Positions 1 to 8,903 of a stretch of DNA of 64,000 bases are shown here, one piece after another (the first letter of the stretch is position 1; each line of letters begins with the position of its first letter). Origin of the DNA: Yunchengibacter salinarum (GTDB lineage Bacteria > Pseudomonadota > Alphaproteobacteria > Sphingomonadales > Kordiimonadaceae); contig NZ_JBBJLN010000008.1 of NCBI RefSeq assembly GCF_037658235.1, positions 62,001 through 126,000 on the forward strand, given 5' to 3'. A program made the translations under genes and the position numbers. Below the pieces are notes generated by a model. The model did not search any database, was not told the origin of the DNA, and saw only the letters and a program-made list of their open reading frames with translations.

Positions 1-97
1 GCCCCTGCGCCGCGGCACCGGGGGCACCGGGCATCGGGGCAGGCATCCAGAAGACGAGCGGGACCAGCGCCAACAGCAATGGCAGGCGAAAATGCAC
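1..97 (-). CDS. Secreted or envelope protein, N-terminal fragment (cut by window edge)
   Basis: A frame opens leftwards at a GTG (97-95), preceded by a GGAGAG ribosome-binding site about ten bases upstream, and stays open to the window edge. The 32 visible residues begin with HFRLP, then a hydrophobic stretch (LLLALVPLVFW), then a Pro/Gly/Ala-rich stretch ending near AAAQG. That is the layout of a Sec signal peptide with an AxA-type cleavage site. Nothing of the mature protein is visible, so no function can be given. It lies downstream of the FAD oxidoreductase on the same strand and may be co-transcribed with it. Confidence 0.45.
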   Translation of the reverse strand, partial: MHFRLPLLLALVPLVFWMPAPMPGAPGAAAQG

Positions 98-267
98 GGA
101 CAGGGACTCTCCGGTTCAATATGGGGACGCCAGCACGTTCGCTTGTCAGCCTAACCGTGGCCAGCGGCGAACAAAAGACATTCAGGGGGCAAAGATGGAC
201 ACAATTATGACCGCACTGCCCCGTCATCTTCATGAAACAGGGGGCGCACCACAGCACGGCGGGCGGA

Positions 268-1269
268 TCAGGGCAGATGCGCTTCCACCGCATTGGCGAG
301 CGCCCGACCGCTTTCAAAAGCGGCTTCCACGCGGGCGCCCAGGGTCCAGTCTCCACCCGCGAACAGGCCCGTATCGCTGGCCAGAAAGGGGCGCCCCAGC
401 GGCACCATGGTGCGGGCATAGCGCCACCGGTGCGCGTCGGCATACAAGGAGGTGGGCAGGGGTGCGCCCACGCATTCCGCCAGAGCCGCGTGCAGATGGG
501 ACAGAACGGTTTCCGCCGCCTGTTCCAGATGGGCGGTGGACCAGTTCGGGTGGGCATGAACCACATAGGCGGGCAAAGAAGGGCGGCCCGGCTTGTCGGC
601 CATGGAGACCACCAGATTCAGCGGGCCGCCGGATGGCCGCATCATGGCGCCATCCATGGCAAGGGGCCGGTCAAACGCGAACAGCCCGGCCCAGCAGGGG
701 GCCATGCTGACCGTGCGCAGGGCCGCCACCCAATGGTCCATGCCCGGCGGCAGCAGGGCGGGAAGCTGCGGTGCGGGCACGGTCAGGATCACGGCGGCGA
801 ACGGCCCCTGTGGCCGATCCGCGCCATCAAGCCACCAGCCATCGCTGTCCCGTCGCACCCCGGTAATGGCATGACCCGTGTTGACCGGCAGGCCATCGGC
901 GAGCGGATGCACCAGCCCGCCCATGCCGGGAAGGCCCACAAAACGCAGGGTCGTGCCGGGATCGCTGCGGCGGCCCGCCGTGGGGCGCCAGACCGTCACG
1001 CCCCGCTTCATGGCGGCCCCGGCCAACTGGCCATGAAAATGCGGCGTGCGGGCCGTGGCGAACTGGGCACCGTGGTCAATGGCAAGCGCGCGCCCGTCCG
1101 CCAGCGTGCGGCGGCGTGTGGCCAGCCGCCCGCCAAGGCCGCGCCCCTTGTCGAACACATGAACGGTGTGGCCCCGCCCGGCCAGGCGGCGCGCGGCGGT
1201 CAGGCCGGTCATGCCCGCCCCCACAATGGCGACGGGGAGCGGCGCGGTCGAGCCGGTTCTTGAAACCAT
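268..1269 (-). CDS. NAD(P)/FAD-dependent oxidoreductase (renalase/amine-oxidase-like)
   Basis: The 333-residue protein opens with a Rossmann dinucleotide motif (VAIVGAGMTGLTAARRL, about residues 14-30), then an acidic ribose-binding residue in VHVFDKG and the GLGGRLATRR segment. This is the pattern of FAD-binding amine-oxidase/renalase-like enzymes. The C-terminal DWTLGARVEAAFESG resembles the second FAD-contacting motif of that family. The ATG at 1269 was chosen because it sits 13 residues before the Rossmann strand; the open frame extends further upstream but that part has no family character. The substrate is unknown. It lies about 100 bp behind the NTP-transferase gene on the same strand. 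Confidence 0.75.
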   Translation of the reverse strand: MVSRTGSTAPLPVAIVGAGMTGLTAARRLAGRGHTVHVFDKGRGLGGRLATRRRTLADGRALAIDHGAQFATARTPHFHGQLAGAAMKRGVTVWRPTAGRRSDPGTTLRFVGLPGMGGLVHPLADGLPVNTGHAITGVRRDSDGWWLDGADRPQGPFAAVILTVPAPQLPALLPPGMDHWVAALRTVSMAPCWAGLFAFDRPLAMDGAMMRPSGGPLNLVVSMADKPGRPSLPAYVVHAHPNWSTAHLEQAAETVLSHLHAALAECVGAPLPTSLYADAHRWRYARTMVPLGRPFLASDTGLFAGGDWTLGARVEAAFESGRALANAVEAHLP

Positions 1270-1371
1270 GAAAACCCCACGGGGACAGAGGGACGACGAA
1301 CGCCCCTGATACGTGGCGGCCCGTGCACCGGACCACCCGGACATGCCGGGCCCACCCGCAGCCGCCCGCGG

Positions 1372-2202
1372 TCAGCCCCCCTCAGCCGGGCCTTCGCGGG
1401 CGATCAGCGCCTCTTCGCTGAGCCGGAAACTGGCGGGATTATCCACATCGATGGGGCCAAAGGAATAGGGCAGAAACACCATGTCGGCGGACACGCCCAG
1501 ATTGCGCCCCAGCCGGGCCAGCAGCCGGTCACTGGTGGTGGCCTTCAGCTTGTACAGGATGAAAGGCAGGATGCCGAACGCCTTGAGGATGCGCCACGGC
1601 TTCTTGCCGAACTGGCCGCCGCCCTCGAACACGCGGGCGGTTTCCAGCGCGTTTTCGGTGCGCAGGCCGTACAGATTGCAACTGGACACGCCGCCATCCT
1701 TCAGCCGGTGAAAGGCAAGGCCCGGCTCCGGGAAGTCCTTGAGCACGTCTTCTTCCCGCGTGAAGCCTAGCGTGATGTCCGCCTGGCTGGCGGCGGTGGC
1801 ATCGGCGAAATCCCGGATCAGGGCGGGCGTGTGGAGCGCATTGTCACCCGTGGTGATGACAAGCGGCAGGGCGCTGTCGCTGGCCTCCACCGCTGCGATC
1901 ACGCTATCCGCCAGGGTCGCACGGCTGGTCACCACCCGGACCCGGCCTTCCGCCATCCAGCGGGCGAGGGCCGGTATGGGGGTCAGCACATCGGCGCTTT
2001 CGATCGACACATAAACCGTGGCGATCCGATCCGAGTCCAGAAGGGCGCGCACCACCCGCTCGATCATCGGCGTGCCATTGATCGGCGCCACGCATTTATG
2101 GCTGACCCCCTTCAGGGCGGCGACGCTGTTGCGCTCCCCCTGACGGCTGGCGGCCAGCACAAGGGCATTCATGGGTGTGGCGGCCTCATCAGCCTGTGTC
2201 AT
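1372..2202 (-). CDS. NTP-transferase (MobA-like nucleotidyltransferase) domain protein
   Basis: A 276-residue protein with the order of a nucleotidyltransferase fold: LVLAAS near residue 14, a Lys in SHKCVAPINGTPMIERV and a metal-binding Asp in VITTGDNALHTP. The usual LAGGxGxRM loop is degenerate here (LAASRQGERNS), so the nucleotide specificity cannot be predicted. Its ATG overlaps the stop of the MmgE/PrpD gene (ATGA, 2202-2199), indicating translational coupling and supporting this start. A relative of the MobA/CTP-transferase families acting on a phosphorylated small molecule is plausible, but that is inference. Confidence 0.7.
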   Translation of the reverse strand: MTQADEAATPMNALVLAASRQGERNSVAALKGVSHKCVAPINGTPMIERVVRALLDSDRIATVYVSIESADVLTPIPALARWMAEGRVRVVTSRATLADSVIAAVEASDSALPLVITTGDNALHTPALIRDFADATAASQADITLGFTREEDVLKDFPEPGLAFHRLKDGGVSSCNLYGLRTENALETARVFEGGGQFGKKPWRILKAFGILPFILYKLKATTSDRLLARLGRNLGVSADMVFLPYSFGPIDVDNPASFRLSEEALIAREGPAEGG

Positions 2203-3617
2203 GCACGGTCTCCGGTATCAAGGGCGCGGCCATAGGAGGCGGCCAGATCATCAATGCTGTCCGCCCGGCGCAGCCCCTTCAGCGCGGCGGCCAGTGCGGC
2301 GCGATCCGTTTCCGTCATGTGGGGGGCGGTGCAACTCTCGAACTTCTGCCAGTATTCCGCATCCGAAAAGGGCGCGGGCTTGCTGCCACGGGGCATGGTG
2401 ACGGTGCTGGTCAGCTCCACCCCGTCTTTCAGCAAAACCACCACCTCGGTGGGGCAATGCCCTTCCAGTGCATCCACCGGGTGGCGATGGATGCGATCGA
2501 ACAGGGCACGCACATCCGGGCGCCGCACGGCCTCGTCCGTGAAATCGGCCAGGGTGCACTTGCCGGTGGCGATCAGGCAGGCCAGCGCATATTCCATGGA
2601 AAACTTGGCCCCAAGCCCCGTTTCCGGCGCCGTGTACATCAGATTGTTGAAATGGACGCGGGGCGCGTGCACATGCACCTCCGCAATATCGTCGGCGCCC
2701 AGGCGCTGCTGGGTGATCAGGTCCAGCACCCCGTCCATCGCCCGGTGGGCGGCGCCGCAATTGGGGAAGCGCTTGACCCGGAAAGCATGTTCGGTGATCA
2801 GCAGCGGGTCGCCGATATGGTCCATCTCGAAGCGCAGGCTGTGGCCGTGATCCGGGTTTTCCAGCCGCGCGCGCAGGGTCTTCAGATCCGGCCCCACCAT
2901 CAGGGTGTTCATGCCCGTGCGCCCGTCCAGCGTGTGGCGCCCGGCGGTGATGCCTTCCCGCGCAAAATAACCGGCCATCACCCCCGCCTTGGCCGCCAGC
3001 CCGGCATGAAGCGGCTTGGTCATGGTGCCGAACTGCGACATGAACCCGGCGGCCATGCTGGTGGAAATGGAAATGGCCCGGCCCGCGGCCTCCCCGTCCA
3101 GCTTCAAAAGGCGGGCTACGGCAGCGGCCGCGCCCACAGCGCCGGTGGTGGCGGTGGCGTGCCAGCCCCGGTCCCGGTGATAGGGGTTGAGCGCCTGGCC
3201 CACCCGGCCCTGAATCTGGAGCCCCGCAATATAAGCATCCAGACAGGCGGCACCGGACAGCCCTTCCAGGTCCGCCACGGCCAGAATGGCCGGCACCAGA
3301 ACGGTGGAGGAATGGCCCTTGGGCGGATCGAAATTGTCGTCGAAATCCAGCGCGTGCCCGGCGGTGCCATTGACCATGGCCGCCATGGGCGCGCTGAGCG
3401 TATCCGCGAAGCCCACTGCGCGCACCGGGCCGCTGCCCCATTGCCGGGCCAGCGCCATGGCCTTGTGCGTTACCGGCTCGGCGGCGCCGGGAACCATCAC
3501 GGCCAGCGTGTCAATGAACTGGCGATGGGCGGAATGCAGCGCGTCCTCGCCCCAGTCGCCATCGGTTTCCGCAACCCAGCGGCCATAGGCCTCAACCGGT
3601 GTGGGTGTCTCGCTCAT
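2199..3617 (-). CDS. MmgE/PrpD family protein
   Basis: A 472-residue protein with typical MmgE/PrpD signatures: GTAGHALDFDD near residues 85-95, the GWHATATTGAVGAAAA segment, KRFPNCGAAHRAMD, and the late HCPTEVVVLLKDG. Members include 2-methylcitrate dehydratase, cis-aconitate decarboxylase and iminodisuccinate epimerase, so the family name does not fix the substrate. The start at 3617 has a GGGAGG ribosome-binding site (complement of 3627-3632) ten bases upstream; a longer frame exists but lacks this support. No prpB/prpC lies nearby, which argues against propionate catabolism. It is coupled to the downstream NTP transferase by an ATGA overlap. Confidence 0.85.
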   Translation of the reverse strand: MSETPTPVEAYGRWVAETDGDWGEDALHSAHRQFIDTLAVMVPGAAEPVTHKAMALARQWGSGPVRAVGFADTLSAPMAAMVNGTAGHALDFDDNFDPPKGHSSTVLVPAILAVADLEGLSGAACLDAYIAGLQIQGRVGQALNPYHRDRGWHATATTGAVGAAAAVARLLKLDGEAAGRAISISTSMAAGFMSQFGTMTKPLHAGLAAKAGVMAGYFAREGITAGRHTLDGRTGMNTLMVGPDLKTLRARLENPDHGHSLRFEMDHIGDPLLITEHAFRVKRFPNCGAAHRAMDGVLDLITQQRLGADDIAEVHVHAPRVHFNNLMYTAPETGLGAKFSMEYALACLIATGKCTLADFTDEAVRRPDVRALFDRIHRHPVDALEGHCPTEVVVLLKDGVELTSTVTMPRGSKPAPFSDAEYWQKFESCTAPHMTETDRAALAAALKGLRRADSIDDLAASYGRALDTGDRA

Positions 3618-3655
3618 CAGCCCGCGCCTCCCTCGCACTGTCCCAGAAAAGGGGC

Positions 3656-4942
3656 TTATAGCTGTCCGTCCACCGCATCCTTGGGCAGAGCGGACTTGAT
3701 ATCATAGACAACCGCGCCGTCGCGGCCAAATGCGCGCACCCAATCCGCGCCCATGTCCAGAAAGCAGCGGTGCGGCACCGCCAGCACCACGGCGTCATAG
3801 GCGCCCGGCTCCGGTTCGGTGGTCAGGGACAGGCCAAGCTCGGCTTCCGCCTGCCCCTCCCCCACCCAGGGATCGTGAATGTCCACACCGGCGGTCAGGT
3901 CGCCCAGTTCACGCACCAGGTCGGCCACCTTGGTATTGCGGATATCCGGGCAGTTTTCCTTGAAGGTCAGGCCCAGCACCAGAATCCGCGCGCGGGGAAT
4001 ATCGATACCCTTGCGGATCATCAGCTTGGTGATCTCCCCGGACACATACACCCCCATGCCGTCATTGATACGGCGGCCGGCCATGATGATATCCGGGTGA
4101 TAGCCCACAAGCTGGGACTTGTGGATCAGGAAATAGGGGTCCACGCCGATGCAGTGGCCGCCCACAAGCCCCGGCTTGAACGGCAGGAAATTCCATTTGC
4201 TGGCGGCGGCATCCAGCACTTCGCCCGTGTCCACGCCCAGATGGTTGAAAATGATGGCCAGTTCATTGACCAGCGCGATGTTCAGATCCCGCTGGGTGTT
4301 TTCCACCACCTTGGCCGCTTCCGCCACCCGAATGGAGGAGGCGCGGTGCGTGCCCGCCTCGATGATCGAGTTATACAGCCGGTCCACCAGATCGGCGGTT
4401 TCCGGCGTGGACCCACTGGTGATTTTCACGATCTTGTGCAGCGGGCGGGCCTTGTCCCCCGGATTCATGCGTTCCGGGCTGTAGCCGACGGTGAAATCGT
4501 GGTTGAAGGTCAGGCCGGAATGCGCCTCAAGGATCGGAACGCAGGTGTCTTCGGTCACACCGGGATAGACGGTGGATTCAAAGATCACCAGATCACCCGC
4601 ACTGAGCGCCCGACCCACCGTTTCGCTGGCCTTCTTGAGCGGCCCAAGGTCCGGCTGCTTGGACACATCGATCGGCGTGGGCACGGTAACGATATAGGTA
4701 TCGCAATCAGCAATATCGGCGGGGTCGGTGGTGTAGCTTATGTGGGGCGCCGCCTTGAGCGCGGCTTCCTCCACCTCGCGGGTGCTGTCGCGGCCCGCCT
4801 TCAGTTCCGCGATGCGCGGCTCTGAAATGTCGAATCCCACTGTGGTGTAATGGCGGCCCAATGCAATGGCGAGCGGCAGTCCCACATAGCCAAGACCAAG
4901 GATGCAGATCTTGCGACTGGCGAGGTCCGGTGTTTCCGACAC
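3656..4942 (-). CDS. tviB: UDP-sugar (UDP-GlcNAc type) 6-dehydrogenase, TviB/WbpA family
   Basis: The protein (428 residues, GTG start) oxidises a UDP-N-acetylhexosamine to the uronic acid for surface polysaccharide. It shows the N-terminal Rossmann motif ILGLGYVGLPLA (about 14-25), the VPTPID segment, the ESTVYPGVTED stretch, the GGHCIGVDPYFL active-site motif carrying the catalytic Cys, and the C-terminal LGLTFKENCPDIRNTK signature. Length and motifs match the TviB/WbpA/WecC branch of the UDP-glucose/GDP-mannose dehydrogenases better than Ugd. It stands next to a GT2 glycosyltransferase and a sulfotransferase, a minimal polysaccharide-modifying group. The exact sugar is inferred from family resemblance. 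Confidence 0.85.
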   Translation of the reverse strand: MSETPDLASRKICILGLGYVGLPLAIALGRHYTTVGFDISEPRIAELKAGRDSTREVEEAALKAAPHISYTTDPADIADCDTYIVTVPTPIDVSKQPDLGPLKKASETVGRALSAGDLVIFESTVYPGVTEDTCVPILEAHSGLTFNHDFTVGYSPERMNPGDKARPLHKIVKITSGSTPETADLVDRLYNSIIEAGTHRASSIRVAEAAKVVENTQRDLNIALVNELAIIFNHLGVDTGEVLDAAASKWNFLPFKPGLVGGHCIGVDPYFLIHKSQLVGYHPDIIMAGRRINDGMGVYVSGEITKLMIRKGIDIPRARILVLGLTFKENCPDIRNTKVADLVRELGDLTAGVDIHDPWVGEGQAEAELGLSLTTEPEPGAYDAVVLAVPHRCFLDMGADWVRAFGRDGAVVYDIKSALPKDAVDGQL

Positions 4943-5080
4943 GGTTTCATCCCAAAATTGGCCCGGTCGGGCCAGACAGGGCCGCCGGGCAGGCGAAGCA
5001 TGGCGTGAGAAGCATCGCAGTCCGGCTGGCCATCGCAGCCAATGGGCCGACCAGCCGACAAGACGGCACTGCTGCGCCGG

Positions 5081-5836
5081 TCAGGCGTGGGCCGTGGTCC
5101 AGTAGCCGGAGAGGATGCGCTCCCCACGTTCGCCGTTTTCTACTTCGTTGGTAACCCGTTTGCCAATACCAGAAAGATTCTGATCGTGCATCCGGTAATA
5201 GAAAAGAGGTTCGGGGATGTGATGGCCGGTCCAGCCATTGGCCACCATGCGAATCCATTTATGGTGCTTGGTGGCAACACGGATGGTCTCATCGAAGGGG
5301 GTGACTTCCATGAAGGCATCGGTCACCACGAGCGCCGGTTCCGGCACATAGCTGAAGCGCTCCAACAGGCCGGCGTCGAAACCGGTGGAGCGGCCCCGGT
5401 CGATCACCTCGCCGTATTTGTCCATCAGATTGCAGTCGGAATAGACAAAGCCGAGTTTCGGATCTCGCGCCTGGGCGATGCGGAATTCACGCATACAGCG
5501 GCTGCAATAATCCTTCACCAGAATGTCATCGGCATCCAGCGTGATCATGAAGGCGCCGTGCACCTCGTCCAGAACAGCATTTATGGCCGCCAGTTTACCT
5601 GCATTCTTTTTCAACGGAACGAACTTGACGCGATACAGGTGCCCGGACTCCGCCAGGGCCTTTTCAATTTCGGCCACGGAGTCGTCAGTGCTGCCATCAT
5701 CCACCACGATCAACTCGATGGGGCTGTAGTCCTGCGTCAGGACCGACCGGATGGTCTCCCCCACATAGGCCCCGTAATTATGGTTCGGAATCAGGATGGA
5801 CAGCAGATTATCGCTCTTGCCATTTCCGTTCTTCAT
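5081..5836 (-). CDS. Family 2 glycosyltransferase
   Basis: A 251-residue GT-A enzyme of the GT2 type. The N-terminus has SILIPNHNYGAYVGETIRS and the nucleotide-sugar contact VVDDGSTDDS. The DXD-like metal site is in FMITLDADDIL near residue 98. No transmembrane segment is visible, so it should be cytoplasmic, adding a sugar from a nucleotide donor to a growing glycan. It begins only seven bases after the sulfotransferase stop, which suggests one transcript. It is short for GT2, but the catalytic domain is complete. Donor and acceptor cannot be read from sequence. Confidence 0.85.
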   Translation of the reverse strand: MKNGNGKSDNLLSILIPNHNYGAYVGETIRSVLTQDYSPIELIVVDDGSTDDSVAEIEKALAESGHLYRVKFVPLKKNAGKLAAINAVLDEVHGAFMITLDADDILVKDYCSRCMREFRIAQARDPKLGFVYSDCNLMDKYGEVIDRGRSTGFDAGLLERFSYVPEPALVVTDAFMEVTPFDETIRVATKHHKWIRMVANGWTGHHIPEPLFYYRMHDQNLSGIGKRVTNEVENGERGERILSGYWTTAHA

Positions 5837-5842
5837 GCTTCT

Positions 5843-7057
5843 TTATCCGTTATTGACAGCCATACGCACATGACCGGCCCCCTCCGCCCCCGACGGGAAC
5901 AGATTGATCGGGGACCGATCCAGATGCTCGGTCAACGCGCCACACCAACGGGCGACCTCCTCGACGTCCTGGTTATCCAGCGCCGCCTGCTTTTCAGCAC
6001 TATCGCCTGAAAAGGTCGCCTTGTCCGTATCATCCTTGGAATGATAGCGGAACTGCTCCTGCATCACCGCAAGATCGGCCACGTCAGGCTCATAGCCCAG
6101 CCCGCGGACCAGAATATCGCGGAAATGATCCGGCTTTTTCAACCAGATATAATTGAGGACGGAAAGCCCGTCCTCCGCCCCGGCGCCAAGCGCCGTCCTG
6201 AAATAAGCCGCGTAACACGCCGCCAGATAAGCGGTGTCACTCATATCGTGCGTTTCGCAAACGTCAAGCCCTGTCAGCATGGCGGCCTGGCGTGTCCCCC
6301 TTGCATGGAGCACCGCCGTGGTCTCTTTCTTGACCGAGGCGATCACCTCCACCGGGTCGCGGTACAGGAACAGCGCGGGCACATCGCCATAAGCCGCGCG
6401 CACGAAATCCTGAACCCGGATGTTCCAGCTTATGAACTTGACAAAGGCGCGCTGCTCCACCCCCCGGCGGCGGCGCGCCATCAGGCGAACAAGGTTGCGA
6501 AACAGGCCATGACTGCGCGGATCATGACCGGGACCGACGCGGAAGTCATCCGTTATGGCGGCCCAGAAACCGCGCTGCAACGGCCCGCCCTGATTGATCA
6601 CCAGATTGCTTTCCAGCCGGGCCAGCGCCTTGGCCATCAGGGTGGAACCGCAGCGGGACACATGGAAGATGAACCCCGCCGGGTCCAGCGTGTCCTGCGG
6701 CAGATCGCCGCGCTCCAGCAGGGACAGGTCGGTGACCAGAATCTCGCCCAGCGCGCCGGACTGTGCCAGGTGCTGAACGCTGTACATAAACTGCCATTCG
6801 CGGAACGGGTGGCGGCCCAGATCGGCCAGGTACAGCTCCCCCGCGCACACGCCCCCGGTAGGGCGGATCGCTACCGGGATCAGTCCGGGACGGGCCTTGA
6901 GCGCCGCCACGGCATCGTCCACGGACAATGTGCGCTTGTGCCCTGCCCCCACCAGATCTTCGACCACCTGATGGTCCGGTAATGCGTATAATGCCGTCAA
7001 GCCAGTTCCCCAATTTCGTGCCGCCCGACCCCCTGGGAAAAACCGGGCCGCCCGCAC
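5843..7057 (-). CDS. Sulfotransferase family protein
   Basis: The key motif is the PAPS 5'-phosphosulfate loop FHVSRCGSTLMAKALAR, followed further on by LFLYRDPVEVIASVKKE, which matches the 3'-phosphate-binding RDP segment. Together they identify a PAPS-dependent sulfotransferase, here about 400 residues with an extra N-terminal region. The GTG at 7057 gives the longest frame and has no clear ribosome-binding site. A TTG twenty codons downstream (GGGGA six bases before it, protein starting LTALYALPDHQ) may be the true start. With the TviB-type dehydrogenase and the GT2 enzyme it would produce a sulfated surface glycan; that role is inferred. Confidence 0.7.
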   Translation of the reverse strand: MRAARFFPGGRAARNWGTGLTALYALPDHQVVEDLVGAGHKRTLSVDDAVAALKARPGLIPVAIRPTGGVCAGELYLADLGRHPFREWQFMYSVQHLAQSGALGEILVTDLSLLERGDLPQDTLDPAGFIFHVSRCGSTLMAKALARLESNLVINQGGPLQRGFWAAITDDFRVGPGHDPRSHGLFRNLVRLMARRRRGVEQRAFVKFISWNIRVQDFVRAAYGDVPALFLYRDPVEVIASVKKETTAVLHARGTRQAAMLTGLDVCETHDMSDTAYLAACYAAYFRTALGAGAEDGLSVLNYIWLKKPDHFRDILVRGLGYEPDVADLAVMQEQFRYHSKDDTDKATFSGDSAEKQAALDNQDVEEVARWCGALTEHLDRSPINLFPSGAEGAGHVRMAVNNG

Positions 7058-7503
7058 CGAACCGCCCCAAGGTCAGGGCAGGTCCGCCGGGCGTGAAACC
7101 GCATACGGCAATCCATAACCGCCGCATGACACGCCCTTTTTTAAACGGCGTATGTATAAGGGAATCACCCACGTCGGGCAAGGAACGATTCGGCGGCGGC
7201 CTGACCATTCGGACAGGTTCGCCCTATGTTCAACGTGCGCAACCAGGCGGCAGCCAGTGTCGGCCCGCCATCAAGGCAGGCGGCCAAACCTGTACCCCTT
7301 ATGGGTAGAGCAGCTTTAAAGGCATTGGTCAAGCTGTATTATTCCGCTATCGAAACATTTTGATGGCAGCCGGAAAGCGCGCCACGAACCCAACCGTCCG
7401 CCGCGCCATCTGACATAAAAGTCACAGTCTGGCGATTAGACTGGACGCGCCGCATACAAAGGGTAAACAGAAGGTCCCTCTGGCCTGATCGGATACCCGT
7501 TCC
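7058..7503. other. Divergent intergenic region, no gene seen
   Basis: This stretch separates the leftward sulfotransferase operon from the rightward oxygenase. It includes a run of six T at about 7138-7143 and a small inverted repeat TACCC/GGGTA (7293-7307), followed by an A/T-richer stretch with TATTATT near 7336. It probably holds the promoters of both directions. No frame in it has coding character, and no -35/-10 pair stands out enough to call. Confidence 0.5.
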
Positions 7504-8169
7504 ATGACCGAAACCCGCCCCCTGATCGCTGCGCGCCCCTTCATGCCACCCGGCCTGCAAGGCACCCAGGGCACCGGGCCGGGCGCCCCGCTGTCCCCAT
7601 ATGGCGCGGCGCATGTCCTGGACGCGAGCGAATGCATGGCACTGATCCGCCTGATGGATACCGCTGAAACCCGCGCGGGCGGGCTCAGCGGCGGGCGGGC
7701 GGACAGCCGCATACGGCAGGCCGACAGCCTGTGGCTGGATGGGGATGGCCCGATACCCGGCCTGTCGGCCCGTCTGGCGCGGCTGGTGGCCGCCGCCAAC
7801 CGGGACTGGTTCATGTTCGACCTGGACGGCATGGATGAAGGCATACAGTTGATCCGCTACCGCGCGGGGGCGGAACCCGCGCCGGAACAAGCCACGACTG
7901 AGGGCGACCATTATGACTGGCATGTGGATGTGGGCCGGGCGGGGCTGGCGCGGGGGCGCAAACTCAGCCTGTCCCTGCAACTGCCCCACCCTTCGGCCTA
8001 TGACGGGGGGCAACTGCTGCTGAACATGGCCGGGTATCCATCCGCCGCGCCGACCGGCCAGGGTGCCGCCACACTGTTCCCGGCCTATAGCCCGCACGCC
8101 GTCACGCCCGTCACGCGCGGGGTGCGCCACGCCCTTGTCACATGGGTTCAGGGACCGCCCTTCAGATAA
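7504..8169 (+). CDS. 2OG-Fe(II) dioxygenase superfamily protein
   Basis: A 221-residue protein with the iron triad of 2-oxoglutarate dioxygenases: HYDWHVDVG (His and Asp of the HxD pair, about residue 140) and a distal His in YSPHAVTPVTRGVRHALV, whose Arg about ten residues later would hold 2-oxoglutarate. The GGQLLL segment between them is the usual core strand. It resembles the PKHD-type/prolyl hydroxylase group, which acts on proteins or small molecules. The target is unknown. The first ~40 residues are Pro/Gly rich and lack family similarity. No good ribosome-binding site precedes the ATG, so the start is uncertain. Confidence 0.75.
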   Translation: MTETRPLIAARPFMPPGLQGTQGTGPGAPLSPYGAAHVLDASECMALIRLMDTAETRAGGLSGGRADSRIRQADSLWLDGDGPIPGLSARLARLVAAANRDWFMFDLDGMDEGIQLIRYRAGAEPAPEQATTEGDHYDWHVDVGRAGLARGRKLSLSLQLPHPSAYDGGQLLLNMAGYPSAAPTGQGAATLFPAYSPHAVTPVTRGVRHALVTWVQGPPFR

Positions 8170-8370
8170 GGGCGCGGCGGCAGGGCCGGGCTGATGACCC
8201 CATATCATCCAAAAACTGACGCAAAACTGTAAAAAAGCGCCCTGAGCGCTGGACAAACCATGCACGCATGGGATAATGACATGGTTAACAAAACGTGTGT
8301 TCGCGCTTTGGCGCGTGGTAAAAGGGCATTGATCCGTGTGACTTGATGCCCGCTGGCATATGGACCGCCC

Positions 8371-8901
8371 ATGGCTCAGAGAACCGAAGCGGAAAAATAC
8401 TTCCCGGACCCGTTTGGCCTGCCTGACCTGCCGCCCTTTGATGATCTGATTTCCTGGTGGCAGGGCCTTGTGCGCACGCATGGGCGCCCCACGCGACACC
8501 ACATCCAGTTTCGGGACCTGCAAGGGTGGCACAGTCGCCTGACCATCAGCGAAGCGCTGCCCGATCGCAGCGATCTGCTGGTGCGGCTGGTGGGGGAAGA
8601 CGTGGCCGACCTTTTTGAAGGGCATCTCGCCCCCGGCGCCCGGCTCAGCCAGGTAATGGGCATATCGCCCAACAATCAACGCCTGCATGTGGGCCATCTG
8701 ATCGAACAAGGCTGCCTGGCGCTGACCAGCGGCAAGATCCGGTTGAGCAATGGGGCGGCCATTGCGGCCCGCGCCCTTGATTTTCCGTTGACCAACGAAG
8801 ACGGGCCGAACCAGGTTCTCACCTTTTACGATTTCACCCTGCCCCTGATCTTCAAGAACATTCCCCGCCAGACCACCGGCCTGCGGGAACCGGTGACTTA
8901 A
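8371..8901 (+). CDS. PAS_5 domain protein
   Basis: A 176-residue soluble protein whose whole length fits the alphaproteobacterial PAS_5 (DUF1457) family. It has an early WWQGLVRTHGRPTRHHIQF, then DLLVRLVGEDVADLFEG with the typical G-x-x-(V/I)-x-x-LFG-like turn, and a late ALDFPLTNEDG stretch before a final beta-strand ending. Such proteins carry a lone PAS fold and usually no output domain; their ligands are mostly unknown. It is followed directly by a hairpin/T-rich terminator and the tandem repeat block that fills the gap to the convergent receptor gene. Confidence 0.75.
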   Translation: MAQRTEAEKYFPDPFGLPDLPPFDDLISWWQGLVRTHGRPTRHHIQFRDLQGWHSRLTISEALPDRSDLLVRLVGEDVADLFEGHLAPGARLSQVMGISPNNQRLHVGHLIEQGCLALTSGKIRLSNGAAIAARALDFPLTNEDGPNQVLTFYDFTLPLIFKNIPRQTTGLREPVT

Positions 8902-8903
8902 GG

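Noticed and set aside
7293..7307. Inverted repeat TACCC/GGGTA as an operator or terminator
   Set aside because: Arms of only five bases with no T-tract or conserved position; expected by chance.
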